Shown: in pieces, positions 26,143-34,938 of the stretch
Position numbering within the stretch: position 1 is the stretch's first letter
Layout: each line of letters begins with the position of its first letter
Source: Natronococcus occultus SP4
GTDB lineage: Archaea; Halobacteriota; Halobacteria; Halobacteriales; Natrialbaceae
Reading direction: 5' to 3'
NCBI RefSeq assembly: GCF_000328685.1
Contig: NC_019974.1
Coordinates: 2,347,001-2,411,000 of the forward strand
DNA: 64,000 nucleotides
The notes under the pieces: model-generated
Seen by the model: only the letters and a program-made list of their open reading frames with translations
Told to the model about the DNA's origin: nothing
Database searches by the model: none
Made by a program: the position numbers and the translations under genes

Positions 26143-27255
26143 ATGCTGTTGGTCCTGTGTGTCGATCTCGACGACGACCTCGGCCGGAAGACCGAGTTCA
26201 CGACGCCGGTGATCGGTCGGGACGCCGTCGAGGAGGCAGCCGTCGCGCTGGCGACCACGGACCCCGAGGACTCCGACGTCAACGTCGCCTTCCAGGGTGT
26301 CCACATCTACGACGACCTCGCCGCTCGCGGCGAGAGCGTCGAGGTCGCCATCGTCACGGGCAACGAGGACGGCGACGTCGACGCCAACCGCGAGGTCGGC
26401 GACGAGGTCGACACCGTCCTCGCGAGCCTCTCGACGGCCGAGGACGTCACCGCCCTGGTCGTCACCGACGGCGCACAGGACGAGTCGGTGATTCCGGTCA
26501 TCCGCTCGCGGGTCCCCATCGACGGCGTGCGCCGTGTCGTCGTCAGGCAGGCCCAGAACCTCGAATCGATGTACTACACGTTCAAGCAGGTACTGAACGA
26601 TCCCGAGACCCGCGGCACCGTCCTCATTCCGATCGGGATCCTCCTGTTGATCTACCCGCTCGCGCTGATCGGCACCGTCCTCGAGATGCCCGGCGTCGTG
26701 CTAGGCGTGACCTCGACGCTGCTTGGCTTCTACCTGATCTCCCGGGGGCTCGGGCTCGGCGAGCGCCTCGACGAGGCCGTCGAGGGCGCCAGGCGGTCGC
26801 TGTACGCCGGCCGAACGACACTGCTTGCGTACGTTGTCGCCGCCGCCCTGCTCGTTCTCGGCGGCGTCAGTGGAGCCAACGAGCTCGAACGGATCCAGGC
26901 CGAAGCTGCCGGCGAGGTCGGCGTTCCCGTCATGCTGTCGGCGCTGCTGTACGGCTCGGTCCAGTGGTTCGCCGCCGCCGGCGTCACGACGAGCCTCGGC
27001 CAGATCACCGACGAGTACATCGCGGGTCGCCTCGAGTGGCGCTACCTCAACGCACCGTTTTACGTCGTCTCGATCGCGATCGTCCTCTATGCGGTGAGCG
27101 CGTACTTCCTGGGTATCGTCGGGCTCACCGTCCTCGCGACCGCGCTGACCGCGGGGACGCTGCTCGGTATCGTGAGCACGCTCACCTTCGCGGTCGCCGA
27201 GTCACACTTCTCGGAGGACGATGGCGAGGAGCCACGCCGGACCGAAAGCGCCTGA
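26143..27255 (+). CDS. DUF373 family membrane protein
   Basis: The 370-residue protein has a cytoplasmic N-terminal domain starting MLLVLCVDLDDDLGRKTEF, with VTALVVTDGAQDESVIPVI. It is followed by a C-terminal membrane domain of about six helices (from RGTVLIPIGILLLIYPLALI onward). This matches the archaeal DUF373 family, whose function is unknown. A GAAATACC box about 26 bp before the ATG at 26143 supports this start as leaderless; a GTG seven codons upstream is the alternative. Confidence 0.83.
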   Translation: MLLVLCVDLDDDLGRKTEFTTPVIGRDAVEEAAVALATTDPEDSDVNVAFQGVHIYDDLAARGESVEVAIVTGNEDGDVDANREVGDEVDTVLASLSTAEDVTALVVTDGAQDESVIPVIRSRVPIDGVRRVVVRQAQNLESMYYTFKQVLNDPETRGTVLIPIGILLLIYPLALIGTVLEMPGVVLGVTSTLLGFYLISRGLGLGERLDEAVEGARRSLYAGRTTLLAYVVAAALLVLGGVSGANELERIQAEAAGEVGVPVMLSALLYGSVQWFAAAGVTTSLGQITDEYIAGRLEWRYLNAPFYVVSIAIVLYAVSAYFLGIVGLTVLATALTAGTLLGIVSTLTFAVAESHFSEDDGEEPRRTESA

Positions 27256-27276
27256 AGCGGTACGAGCGGCGCTGAA

Positions 27277-28119
27277 CTACTGTTCGCGTTCGACGACGAA
27301 CTCCGCGAGCTCGCGCAGATACTCCCGTGCCTCCCGGTCGACGGCGTCGACCCGTTCGAGGGCATCGATCGCCCGATCGGCCTCCTCGCGGGCGCGGGCG
27401 TTTGCCTCCTCGGGACTGAGATCGGTTACCTGAACCACCGAGGGGCGCTCGAGGGCGGCGTCGTGACCCGTCGGCTTTCCTAGCTCGTCGGGATCGGCGA
27501 CGGCGTCGAGGACGTCGTCGCGGATCTGGAAGGCGACGCCGACGCGTTCGGCGTACTCGCCGAGCGCCTCCACGGCGAACGGATCCGAGTCGGCCGCGAT
27601 CGCGCCGAGCTCGGCTGCAGCCCGGAACAGGGCACCGGTCTTTCGCCTGGCGAGGGTCATGTACTCCGCCTCGTTGGTCGGCTGGGAGGCGAGCTCGGTC
27701 GCCTCGCCGACGCCGAGCTCGACCATCGCCTCGGCGACGACCTGGGTGGCCTGGGGATCAGCAGAAAAGAGGGCGAACGCCTCCCCGAGCAGTCCGTCGC
27801 TGGTGATAATCGCGGGACCGTGACCGAACTCCGCCCAGGCGCTTGTGGTGCCGCGGCGCAGGTCCGAGCGGTCGATAATGTCGTCGATCACCAGCGACGC
27901 GTTGTGGACGAGCTCGATCCCGACGCCGAAGTCGACGGCGTCCTCGGGGTCGCCGCCGACGGTCTCGCAGGCAAGCAGCGTCACCATCGGTCGGACGCGC
28001 TTGCCCCCCGAGAGCGCGACGTGGCGTACCTCTTCGTTGAGCGTCTCGGGATCGACCCCGTCGACGACGGCGACGAGACGCTCCTCGATCAGCGCCCGTC
28101 GGCGCTCCAGCCGTTCCAT
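27277..28119 (-). CDS. Polyprenyl diphosphate synthase (IdsA-like)
   Basis: The 280-residue trans-isoprenyl diphosphate synthase has GGKRVRPMV, the first Asp-rich motif in LVIDDIIDRSDLRRG, and the second in FQIRDDVLDAVAD. It condenses isopentenyl diphosphate with allylic diphosphates. In haloarchaea such enzymes supply C20/C25 chains for archaeal lipids or longer chains for quinones. The region between the motifs is of normal length. The chain length cannot be read reliably from the sequence. The distal copy of the etfA end lies about 100 bp from its start. Confidence 0.88.
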   Translation of the reverse strand: MERLERRRALIEERLVAVVDGVDPETLNEEVRHVALSGGKRVRPMVTLLACETVGGDPEDAVDFGVGIELVHNASLVIDDIIDRSDLRRGTTSAWAEFGHGPAIITSDGLLGEAFALFSADPQATQVVAEAMVELGVGEATELASQPTNEAEYMTLARRKTGALFRAAAELGAIAADSDPFAVEALGEYAERVGVAFQIRDDVLDAVADPDELGKPTGHDAALERPSVVQVTDLSPEEANARAREEADRAIDALERVDAVDREAREYLRELAEFVVEREQ

Positions 28120-28216
28120 TACCCGCGCTTAGGAGAGGGCGAAAAAGTAGGTGACGGTTATCGACGGCGCCTCGCGTTCCGCGTTCGGACGTCCCTTGTC
28201 GAGCCGGACGGTCGGC

Positions 28217-28248
28217 TACTGGAACTCTTCGGTAAGTGCGGGGACGAC
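28217..28248 (-). repeat. Distal 32-bp copy of the etfA 3' end
   Basis: This is a perfect direct repeat of 28422-28453. On the minus strand it encodes the etfA ending [10 protein letters not shown] and is followed by a TAG stop, whereas the genuine copy is followed by TAA. Confidence 0.95.
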
Positions 28249-28421
28249 GTCAGAACGACCTTTTTCCACTCGGGTCACTCACTTCGTTCGTGACCTCTCG
28301 TGCAAAAATCTCGACCAAAAAGACCGCACTCGCTCCCTCACGGACGCTTCACGTCCGTTCGGTTGTCGCGGTTCTCGTTCACGGGCTCACTTCGAACCGC
28401 GCACCGCTCGTGCGAAACAGT
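28249..28421 (-). other. 173-bp spacer element between duplicated etfA ends
   Basis: The plus strand carries the same core as 24890-24997: CTTTTTCC-nn-TCGGGT, a GGTCAC/GTGACC stem, CTC-nn-GCAAAAA-nn-TCGA-nn-AAAAAGACCGC. The stem sequence differs entirely but still pairs. An extra 65 bp arm nearest etfA contains GGACG/CGTCC repeats. There is no reading frame of interest. Confidence 0.75.
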
Positions 28422-29374
28422 TACTGGAACTCTTCGGTAAGTGCGGGGACGACCTCGAAGAGGTCGTCGTGGATCGCGTAGTCGGCGATATCCATGATCG
28501 GGGCGTTGGGATCGGTGTTGATCGCGACGATCGTATCCGACCCCTTCATGCCGGCGACGTGCTGGACGGCACCCGAGATGCCGATCGCGATGTAGACGTC
28601 GGGCGTGACGACCTTCCCGGACTGGCCGACCTGGCGGTTCTTGGGCAGCCAGCCGTTGTCGACGATCGGACGCGACGAGGAGATCGTCGCGTCGAGTGCG
28701 TCCGCGAGCTCTTCGATGAGCTCCAGGTTCTCCTCCTCCTCGATCCCCCGACCGACGGAGACGAGGACGTCGGCCTCGCTGATGTCGACGTCGCCACCGC
28801 CGACCTCCTCGAAGCCGGTGACCGTCGAGCGGACGGCGTCCTCGTCGATCTCGGCGTGGAACTCCTCGATCGCGGCGTTACCGGTTCCCTCGGCGCCGGG
28901 CCACTCGGCTCCGCGGATCGTGACGACGGCGCTGCCGGTCAGCTCGGTGGTCGTCTCGACCTTGCCGCCGTACATCTCGCGGGTCGCAGTCAGGGTGTCG
29001 CCGTCGGTCTCGAGGGCGACCGTGTCGGTGACGATCGGCAGATCCAGCGCGTTCGCGACGGCGGGCGCGTAGTCGAGTCCGTTGACGCTGTTGGGCGCCA
29101 GCACGTACTGGGGTGCGAGGTCGTCGTAGAGCTGCGTAAGCGTCTGGGTGTAGACGTCGTGGTTGAACTCCTCGCCGTACTCGACGGTGTGGACGGCGTC
29201 GACGCCGTTTCGGTCGAGCTTCTCGGCGAACTCCTCGACGGGGCCGCTGATGACCGCGACGTGGAGCTCGCCGCCGGTCTCGTCGGCCAGCTGACGACCC
29301 GCCGTGATGACCTCGTAGCTGACGTCGCGCAGCTCGCCGCGGCGGTGGTCTGCTACGGCCAGTACATCAGTCAT
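28421..29374 (-). CDS. etfA: Electron transfer flavoprotein alpha subunit
   Basis: The 317-residue FixB/EtfA protein starts [20 protein letters not shown]. It has the C-terminal FAD-binding domain with [40 protein letters not shown] and [20 protein letters not shown], a strong family signature. It carries electrons from acyl-CoA or other flavin dehydrogenases to an ETF:quinone oxidoreductase. The start overlaps the etfB stop by 4 bp. Its 3' end is duplicated downstream around an unusual spacer. Confidence 0.95.
   Translation of the reverse strand: MTDVLAVADHRRGELRDVSYEVITAGRQLADETGGELHVAVISGPVEEFAEKLDRNGVDAVHTVEYGEEFNHDVYTQTLTQLYDDLAPQYVLAPNSVNGLDYAPAVANALDLPIVTDTVALETDGDTLTATREMYGGKVETTTELTGSAVVTIRGAEWPGAEGTGNAAIEEFHAEIDEDAVRSTVTGFEEVGGGDVDISEADVLVSVGRGIEEEENLELIEELADALDATISSSRPIVDNGWLPKNRQVGQSGKVVTPDVYIAIGISGAVQHVAGMKGSDTIVAINTDPNAPIMDIADYAIHDDLFEVVPALTEEFQ
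28422..28453 (-). repeat. Proximal 32-bp repeat at the etfA 3' end
   Basis: This is the authentic end of etfA (codons for [10 protein letters not shown] plus two bases of the stop). It is identical to 28217-28248. Confidence 0.95.
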
Positions 29375-30162
29375 GGTGCCACCCCCTTCTCGCGGAGCAG
29401 TTCACCGAGCTCCGCGGCGGTCTCCTCGGCGCTGCCCTCCCAGACGGTGGCGTCGCTCTCGCTTTCGGGCTCGTACATCTCCGTTACCGTCACCGCACCC
29501 TCGACGGCACCCTCGTCGACGCCGAGGTCGCCGAGCGTCTGGACGTCGAGCTCCTTGCGCTGGGCCTGCCGGATCCCGCGCAGGCTGGCGTAGCGGGGCT
29601 CGTTGATCCCCGTCTGGATCGTCAGGGCGGCGGGAAGCTCGATCTCGGTCAGCTCCTCGACCCCACCCTCGAGCTCGCGTCGAACCGAGGCGACGCCGTC
29701 CTCGAGATCGTGCTCGAGGTGGTTGACGACGGCGCCCCACTCGAAGCCCAGCTCCTCGGCCAGGGAGACGCCGGTGCCGCCCCAGCTGTCGTCGCCCGAC
29801 TGGACGCCCGTCAGGACGAGGTCCGGGTCCTCGGCCTCGACGACCGCCCGGAGGATCTCGGTTTTCGCGCCGACGTCGAGCAGGTCGACGTCCGCGAGAG
29901 CGTCGTCCCAGACGCGGATCGCCCGGTCGGCGCCCTTCGCGAGCGCCTGGCGGATCGTCTGCTCGCAGTCCTCGGGACCGATCGTCACCGTCACGACCTC
30001 GTCGGCGATCCCGTCTTCCTGGAGCTGGACGGCCTCCTCGACGGCGTAGTCGTCCCACTCGTTGAGATCGGCGCCGAGGTACTGGTCGGCGATGGTCGTT
30101 CCCTCGATCTCGAACTCGTCTTCGACGGTCGAGACCTCCTTGACCGTTACGAGGATCTTCAT
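29371..30162 (-). CDS. etfB: Electron transfer flavoprotein beta subunit
   Basis: The 263-residue FixA/EtfB protein starts MKILVTVKEVSTVEDEFEIE. It has EWDDYAVEEAVQLQE, VTIGPEDCEQTIRQALAKGA and LVLTGVQSGDDSWGGTGVSL. These are the AMP-binding and signature regions of the beta subunit. It forms a heterodimer with EtfA. A preceding ATG at 30165 would add one Met. Confidence 0.95.
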   Translation of the reverse strand: MKILVTVKEVSTVEDEFEIEGTTIADQYLGADLNEWDDYAVEEAVQLQEDGIADEVVTVTIGPEDCEQTIRQALAKGADRAIRVWDDALADVDLLDVGAKTEILRAVVEAEDPDLVLTGVQSGDDSWGGTGVSLAEELGFEWGAVVNHLEHDLEDGVASVRRELEGGVEELTEIELPAALTIQTGINEPRYASLRGIRQAQRKELDVQTLGDLGVDEGAVEGAVTVTEMYEPESESDATVWEGSAEETAAELGELLREKGVAP

Positions 30163-30362
30163 CATTTATCGATCGCACGCCCCACCCGTAAACGTTTTCG
30201 AAACACCGTGTCACGAAGTTCCAGTTGATTCGGTGTTCGTTCCAAGAACGGGACGCGTGTTCGGCACGCGTTGCGCGTCCTGGTGACGGATCAAGCGGCA
30301 GACGGGCCAGTCGGCAGTCTCGAGACGGAAACGGTTTAACGACGCCGCCGGTAGTACGCCGC

Positions 30363-30854
30363 ATGGCAGACTGTCCACTCGCTGATGACTGCCCGAGCTT
30401 CTCCGAGCGTATCTCGGGGATGGGCTGTCAACACTACGGCGATCGGGGTGGGAAGGAGTGGTGTAACCACTACAACCAGCCGATCGAGGACCTGAAGACC
30501 CAGCCCGTCAAACCCAGCGAGGAGATCGTCATCGACGTCGTCGACATGCACGAGAGCGGCGCCGGCGTCGGACGAACCGAGGACGGATTCATCGTGCTGG
30601 TCGACGGCGTCCTCCCGGAAGCGCGCGCCCGCGTCGAGGTGACGCAGGTCCACAGCAACCACGCTCGCGCCGAAAAGCTCGAGCTGCTACCGATGGACGA
30701 GGACGACGCCGACGACGACGCCGAGGACGACGCCGACGACGCCGAAGCCGAGGCGGACGCGGCCGACGACGCGTCGACAGACACGACCGACGGATCGAAC
30801 GCGAGGGCCAAGCGCGAACGGCTCGGAAGCCGCGAGAACTTCTGGGGATCGTAG
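30363..30854 (+). CDS. TRAM domain RNA-binding protein
   Basis: The 163-residue protein has an N-terminal cysteine-bearing segment (MADCPLADDCPSFSER, GMGCQHYGD, WCNHY). A TRAM domain follows at about residues 50-105 (EEIVIDVVDMHESGAGVGRT, DGFIVLVDGVLPEARARVEV). The tail is low-complexity Asp/Ala. TRAM proteins are small RNA chaperone or tRNA/rRNA-binding modules. A GGTTTAACG box about 27 bp before the ATG supports leaderless expression from 30363. Confidence 0.85.
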   Translation: MADCPLADDCPSFSERISGMGCQHYGDRGGKEWCNHYNQPIEDLKTQPVKPSEEIVIDVVDMHESGAGVGRTEDGFIVLVDGVLPEARARVEVTQVHSNHARAEKLELLPMDEDDADDDAEDDADDAEAEADAADDASTDTTDGSNARAKRERLGSRENFWGS

Positions 30855-30987
30855 CGCCTACCGAGTGGACAGCCACCTTGTAGCGCCGTCCAGATCGACC
30901 CGCGACCGTGGGAGCTTTCATCCCGCCGACGGCTACTGTTTCGTATGTCGACGCGAGCCCTACCGAGTGCGGCCGGAGGGGATCGCC

Positions 30988-31446
30988 GTGATCGATGACG
31001 TCGCGGCCGTCCTCGAGGAGATCGGTTTCGATCCAGACGACAGCGTGTTAACCTACCGACAGGCGCAGGTGCTCGCGTTGCGCGAACGGGACGTTTCTCA
31101 GGCCGACATCGCCGACGCGCTGGGGACCTCCCGCGCGAACGTCTCCTCGATCGAGGCCAGCGCCCGCGAGAACGTCGCGAAAGCGAGAGAGACCGTCGCG
31201 TTCGCCGAGGCGCTCCAGGCGCCAGTGCGAGTGCGCGTCCCCGAGGGGACCGACCTCTACGACGTCCCCCAGCTCGTCTACGAGGCCTGCGACGAGGCCG
31301 GCGTCAAGGTCGACCACACTGCCCCCGATCTGATGAAGGTCGTCAGCGACGCCGCGGGCAACGCGATCACGGGCCGGCAGGTCGCCGCCCCGCTGACCGT
31401 CAGCGTCAGCGCCGAGGGCGTCGTCCGAGTGCGCCACCAGGAGTGA
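30988..31446 (+). CDS. Tfx family DNA-binding protein
   Basis: The 152-residue regulator has an N-terminal helix-turn-helix (LTYRQAQVLALRERDVSQAD, then IADALGTSRANVSSIEASAR) and the Tfx C-terminal domain (VPEGTDLYDVPQLVYEACDE). The GTG at 30988 is preceded at 6 nt by GGAGGGG, a clear Shine-Dalgarno sequence, rare in this window and the reason for this start. Tfx was first described as a regulator near formylmethanofuran dehydrogenase in methanogens; the target here is unknown. Confidence 0.85.
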   Translation: MIDDVAAVLEEIGFDPDDSVLTYRQAQVLALRERDVSQADIADALGTSRANVSSIEASARENVAKARETVAFAEALQAPVRVRVPEGTDLYDVPQLVYEACDEAGVKVDHTAPDLMKVVSDAAGNAITGRQVAAPLTVSVSAEGVVRVRHQE

Positions 31447-31493
31447 CTGCCGGAGTCCGGAGGGCTTTGTACGGGGCGTCCGTCAGTCGCGGT

Positions 31494-32279
31494 ATGGAGC
31501 TCGAACTCGACGGAACGACCGCGCTGGTAACGGCGTCCTCGAGCGGCCTCGGGTTCGCGAGCGCCCGGGCGCTGGCCGAGGCGGGAGCGAACGTGACGAT
31601 CTGTGGCCGCGACGCCGACCGACTCGCAGACGCACGCGAGGAACTCGAGGCGACCGCGGCGGGCGAGGTGCTGGCCCTCGAGGCCGATATCACCGATCCC
31701 GATCACGTCTCGCGGCTCGTCGACGAGACCGTCGAGACGTTCGGCGGCCTCGATCACCTCGTGACCTCCGCGGGCGGTCCCCCGAGCACGACCTTCCTCG
31801 AGACGAGCGAACAGGACTGGTACCAGGCCTACGACCTGCTAGTGATGAGTGTCGTCTGGACGATCGAGGAGGCCCACCCCCACCTGCTCGACTCCGAACA
31901 CGGGACGATCACCTGTATCACCTCCCGGACTGTCCGAGAGGCCGCGGACGGCCTCCTGCTGTCGAACTCCGTACGCCGAGGCGTGATCGGGTTGGTCAAG
32001 ACGGTCTCGCGGGAGTTCGCGCCCGAAATACGCGCCAACGCCGTCCTGCCGGGGACGATCGAGACGCCCCGCATCGAGGAGCTCGTCGAGGCCCGGGTCG
32101 ACCGCGGCGACTACGCGGACTACGAGTCGGGACTGACTGAGATGGCCAGCGACATCCCGATGGATCGCATCGGCGACCCCGAGGAACTCGGCGAGGTCGT
32201 CGCCTTCCTCGCGAGCCCGCGGGCGAGCTTCGTCAACGGCGCCGAGGTGCCGATCGACGGCGGCCTGTTGCGAAGCTAG
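31494..32279 (+). CDS. SDR family protein lacking the catalytic tyrosine
   Basis: The 261-residue Rossmann protein has a modified dinucleotide motif TASSSGLGFASARALAEAGA and the SDR motif TSAGGPPSTTF. At the YxxxK position it reads LLLSNSVRRGVIGLVKTV, so the catalytic Tyr is absent. It resembles the atypical FabG-like subgroup that departs from the catalytic tetrad. It may still be an oxidoreductase with altered chemistry or a binding protein. A CTTTGTACG box about 27 bp before 31494 supports that start. Confidence 0.8.
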   Translation: MELELDGTTALVTASSSGLGFASARALAEAGANVTICGRDADRLADAREELEATAAGEVLALEADITDPDHVSRLVDETVETFGGLDHLVTSAGGPPSTTFLETSEQDWYQAYDLLVMSVVWTIEEAHPHLLDSEHGTITCITSRTVREAADGLLLSNSVRRGVIGLVKTVSREFAPEIRANAVLPGTIETPRIEELVEARVDRGDYADYESGLTEMASDIPMDRIGDPEELGEVVAFLASPRASFVNGAEVPIDGGLLRS

Positions 32280-32476
32280 GTCGGCGGTCGCGTGGCGGTG
32301 GTCCACACCGCGATCGCTCGAACGAAGCGTGGCGCGAACGCCTCGAAAGCGCTTCCTCGGTTGCGTTCGCGCTCCGCCGTTTCGACGGTTCACCCCCTCG
32401 TAACCCCTATTCTATTTGTTTCATTCTTCCTATAACTTTTCGACCAGTTCTCGCTCAACCAACTGTTTCGAAAGTG

Positions 32477-32484
32477 TATAAATA
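32477..32484 (+). promoter_or_regulatory. Consensus TATA box before the beta-helix gene
   Basis: TATAAATA is centred about 41 bp upstream of the ATG at 32522. It predicts a 5' leader of roughly 12-15 nt. The surrounding 32400-32480 is unusually AT-rich. Confidence 0.65.
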
Positions 32485-32521
32485 GCCGGTAACAATACGG
32501 GCACCGTCTCGGCATTCGACT

Positions 32522-33724
32522 ATGCGAGACGACAGCACAACGGCGTCGAGTCTCGGTCGACGAACGCTTCTGCGTCAAGGAACCGTCGCCACGGCGGGGT
32601 TGGTCGCGCTCGGCACGAGCGCCAGCGCCGACGAATCTGACGACCCGACCGTCATCACGGAGTGTACGACGATCACCGAACCGGGTGACTACGTCCTCGG
32701 CGATGATCTGACGGCGCCCGAGGACGAATCGGGTCTCACCATCCGAGCGAGCAACGTCACGCTCGACGGGCGCGGACACACGATCACTCGACCCGGCGAC
32801 CGTCCGCTTCCAAATCCTGACCGTCCGAATCCGGAGACGGCCGGTGTAGGGACGGCATCGCCCGGTGCAGGAACGCTCTCGAACGTGACCGTGACGAACG
32901 TGACCGTCGAGAACTTCGAAGCGGGAGTTCACTTCGTTCGCGTACGAAACGGTCGGATCAGTACAACGACAACCCGCGAGAACAACGTCGGTCTCTGTCT
33001 CGAATCGTCGACTTCGAACGCGGTCGTCGACAACGAGGGGGTTCGAAACGGGTGGCGAGGAATCGCGCTGTTCGAGTCGGACGAGAATACGATCACGGAA
33101 AACACCAGCAGCGACGGGAGCCATCCCCTCAGTCGCGGAATCGAACTGCTCCACTCGAACCGGAACGCGATCGAGGAAAACACGTTCGACGACAATCAGA
33201 TCGGCGTCGAACTCGACAGTTCGGACGACAACGAAATCGAGCGAAACACCGTCCGCGATAACTTCCGGAACATCGTCCTTCGAGAGGACGACGAGAACAC
33301 GCTCCGTGACAACACCGTTACGGGAGCCGACATGGTCGGCGTCGAGGTGTCAGGAACGGGGAACGAACTCGTCGGCAACGAGGTGCGCGACACGCGAGGA
33401 TTCGGTTGCAGGATCTCCGGCGCCGAGAACCTGCTCCGGGAGAACGAGGTCACCGACAGCGCCGCGTTCGGGATCACCGTCGAGGGCGAAGAGGGTCGTC
33501 TCGAGGCGAACACGGCCTCGGCGAACGAACTGTCCGGAATCCGGGTCAGCGGCCGTGCGTACGCACTCGAGGACAACGTCGCGACCGACAACGGCCAGGC
33601 GGGGCTGTTGCTCGACGAGGAATCGGCCGACAACACGGGGGACGGAAACGTCCTCGCTGACAACGAGGACGCGGAGTTCATCGACGAGGGGACGAACAAC
33701 AGCGTCGGGTACACCACCGAGTAG
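32522..33724 (+). CDS. Tat-exported right-handed beta-helix protein
   Basis: The 400-residue protein has a twin-arginine signal (SLGRRTLLRQGTVATAGLVA) and then NosD/pectate-lyase-like beta-helix repeats. Segments such as NTITENT, NAIEENTFDDNQIGVELD and NEIERNTVRDNFRNIVL recur about every 22 residues between roughly 75 and 385. Export folded through Tat is usual in haloarchaea. Such repeats often bind or cut polysaccharide, but catalytic residues cannot be assigned here. The C-terminus lacks a sorting signal. Confidence 0.83.
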   Translation: MRDDSTTASSLGRRTLLRQGTVATAGLVALGTSASADESDDPTVITECTTITEPGDYVLGDDLTAPEDESGLTIRASNVTLDGRGHTITRPGDRPLPNPDRPNPETAGVGTASPGAGTLSNVTVTNVTVENFEAGVHFVRVRNGRISTTTTRENNVGLCLESSTSNAVVDNEGVRNGWRGIALFESDENTITENTSSDGSHPLSRGIELLHSNRNAIEENTFDDNQIGVELDSSDDNEIERNTVRDNFRNIVLREDDENTLRDNTVTGADMVGVEVSGTGNELVGNEVRDTRGFGCRISGAENLLRENEVTDSAAFGITVEGEEGRLEANTASANELSGIRVSGRAYALEDNVATDNGQAGLLLDEESADNTGDGNVLADNEDAEFIDEGTNNSVGYTTE

Positions 33725-33801
33725 TCGCTCCGACCTCGGCGAGGACGCCGCGTCGGCGTCGAAAGACTCCTCGAAGGGGCTCGTCGCGCTCGAACCCGGA
33801 G

Positions 33802-34731
33802 TTACACAACCCGGTTCGTCGCCGCCTCGCCCTCGGCGAACCGTTCGACGTTCTCCCGAACGAGGTCCCCGATAGCCCGGTAGTAGTCCTCGGTGAACGC
33901 CGCGCAGTGGGGCGTGACGATCACCTCGTCCATCTCCCACAGCGGCGACTCCGCGGGGAGCGGTTCGGTCTCGAAGACGTCCAGCGCCGCACCCGCGAGG
34001 CCGTCCGCCTCGAGGGCGTCGATCAGGGCGTCCTCGTCGACCACCGGACCGCGGCCGACGTTGACGAGGTAGGCGTCGTCGGCCATTGCCCCGAAGACGT
34101 CGGCGTCGAACAGGTGGCGGGTGGCCTCGGTCAGCGGGAGCGTGACGATCACGAAGTCGGCGTCGGCAACGGCGTCCTCGAGGTCCTCGCTCGCGTAGAC
34201 CTCCGCGAACCCTTCGACGGGGTCGCCCGAGCGGCGAACGCCCGTGATCCGAACGCCCAGCGAGCCAAGCACCTCGGCGACGCCGCTGCCCAGTGTTCCG
34301 GTACCGACGACGCAGGCGGTCGTCCCCGGGAGGGTGAAGCCGTCGTCCCACGCGGGCTGTTCCCAGCGGCGCTCCTGCTGGTTCGCGACGTGCTCGTGGA
34401 GCCGTCTGGCGAAGGCAAGGAGGTAGCTCGCGACGGTCTCGCCGACCCACCGGTCGTGGATTCCGGTGCTGTTGGTCAACAGGACGCCGCGTTCTTCGAG
34501 GTCGTCGAACGGGAAGCGGTCGACGCCGGCCTGGATCGAGTGGATCCACGCCAGCTCGAGGAAGGCGTCGCGATGTTCGAGGGTGACGACGGCGTCACAG
34601 GAGTCGATCTCGTCGTCGCCGATAACGGCGACCTCGACGGGGAGGTCCGAGAGGGAGTCCGCGAGCTCCGACGGCGGAAACACCGATTCAACGGAGTCGT
34701 GGACGCCGAGTCGCTCGATGTCGGGTTGCAT
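33802..34731 (-). CDS. D-2-hydroxyacid dehydrogenase
   Basis: The 309-residue NAD(P)-dependent enzyme has the Rossmann motif VVGTGTLGSGVAEVLGSLGV. Catalytic Arg is in YLVNVGRGPVVDE, Glu in LDVFETEPLP, and His in VIVTPHCAAF. It reduces 2-keto acids or oxidises D-2-hydroxy acids. The substrate is not evident. It is a single gene, convergent with the beta-helix gene and separated from the Nudix/eIF2B gene by about 200 bp. Confidence 0.92.
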   Translation of the reverse strand: MQPDIERLGVHDSVESVFPPSELADSLSDLPVEVAVIGDDEIDSCDAVVTLEHRDAFLELAWIHSIQAGVDRFPFDDLEERGVLLTNSTGIHDRWVGETVASYLLAFARRLHEHVANQQERRWEQPAWDDGFTLPGTTACVVGTGTLGSGVAEVLGSLGVRITGVRRSGDPVEGFAEVYASEDLEDAVADADFVIVTLPLTEATRHLFDADVFGAMADDAYLVNVGRGPVVDEDALIDALEADGLAGAALDVFETEPLPAESPLWEMDEVIVTPHCAAFTEDYYRAIGDLVRENVERFAEGEAATNRVV

Positions 34732-34938
34732 GGCCGACCGGTACGAACGACTCGAGGATCAAGCTTTGCACGAAGATGTGGGCGGCTCGGAGAAAATCCC
34801 TCGTCACAAGGGGCTCGGTGGGGGTAACACTTCGTCACGGCCGCCACGGCCGGGAGTACGCCGGTCGCACGCAAAAACCCCACGCAACGGACTGCCGAAC
34901 GAGTTCGACGGGTCGGTGGTCGCCGTCTTCCGAGCCCG

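Noticed and set aside
25809-27275. Long plus-strand frame overlapping the DUF373 gene
   Set aside because: It is Arg-rich shadow sequence; the DUF373 frame in the same region has clear domains and membrane helices.
30180-30300. A possible extra copy of the etfA end (AGTTCCAGTTGA)
   Set aside because: Only about 9 bases match and there is no spacer or partner repeat, so it is probably chance.
34740-34938. A third copy of the T5-core element after the Nudix/eIF2B gene
   Set aside because: GCAAAAACCCC resembles part of the core, but the rest of the motif and the gene-end duplication are missing.
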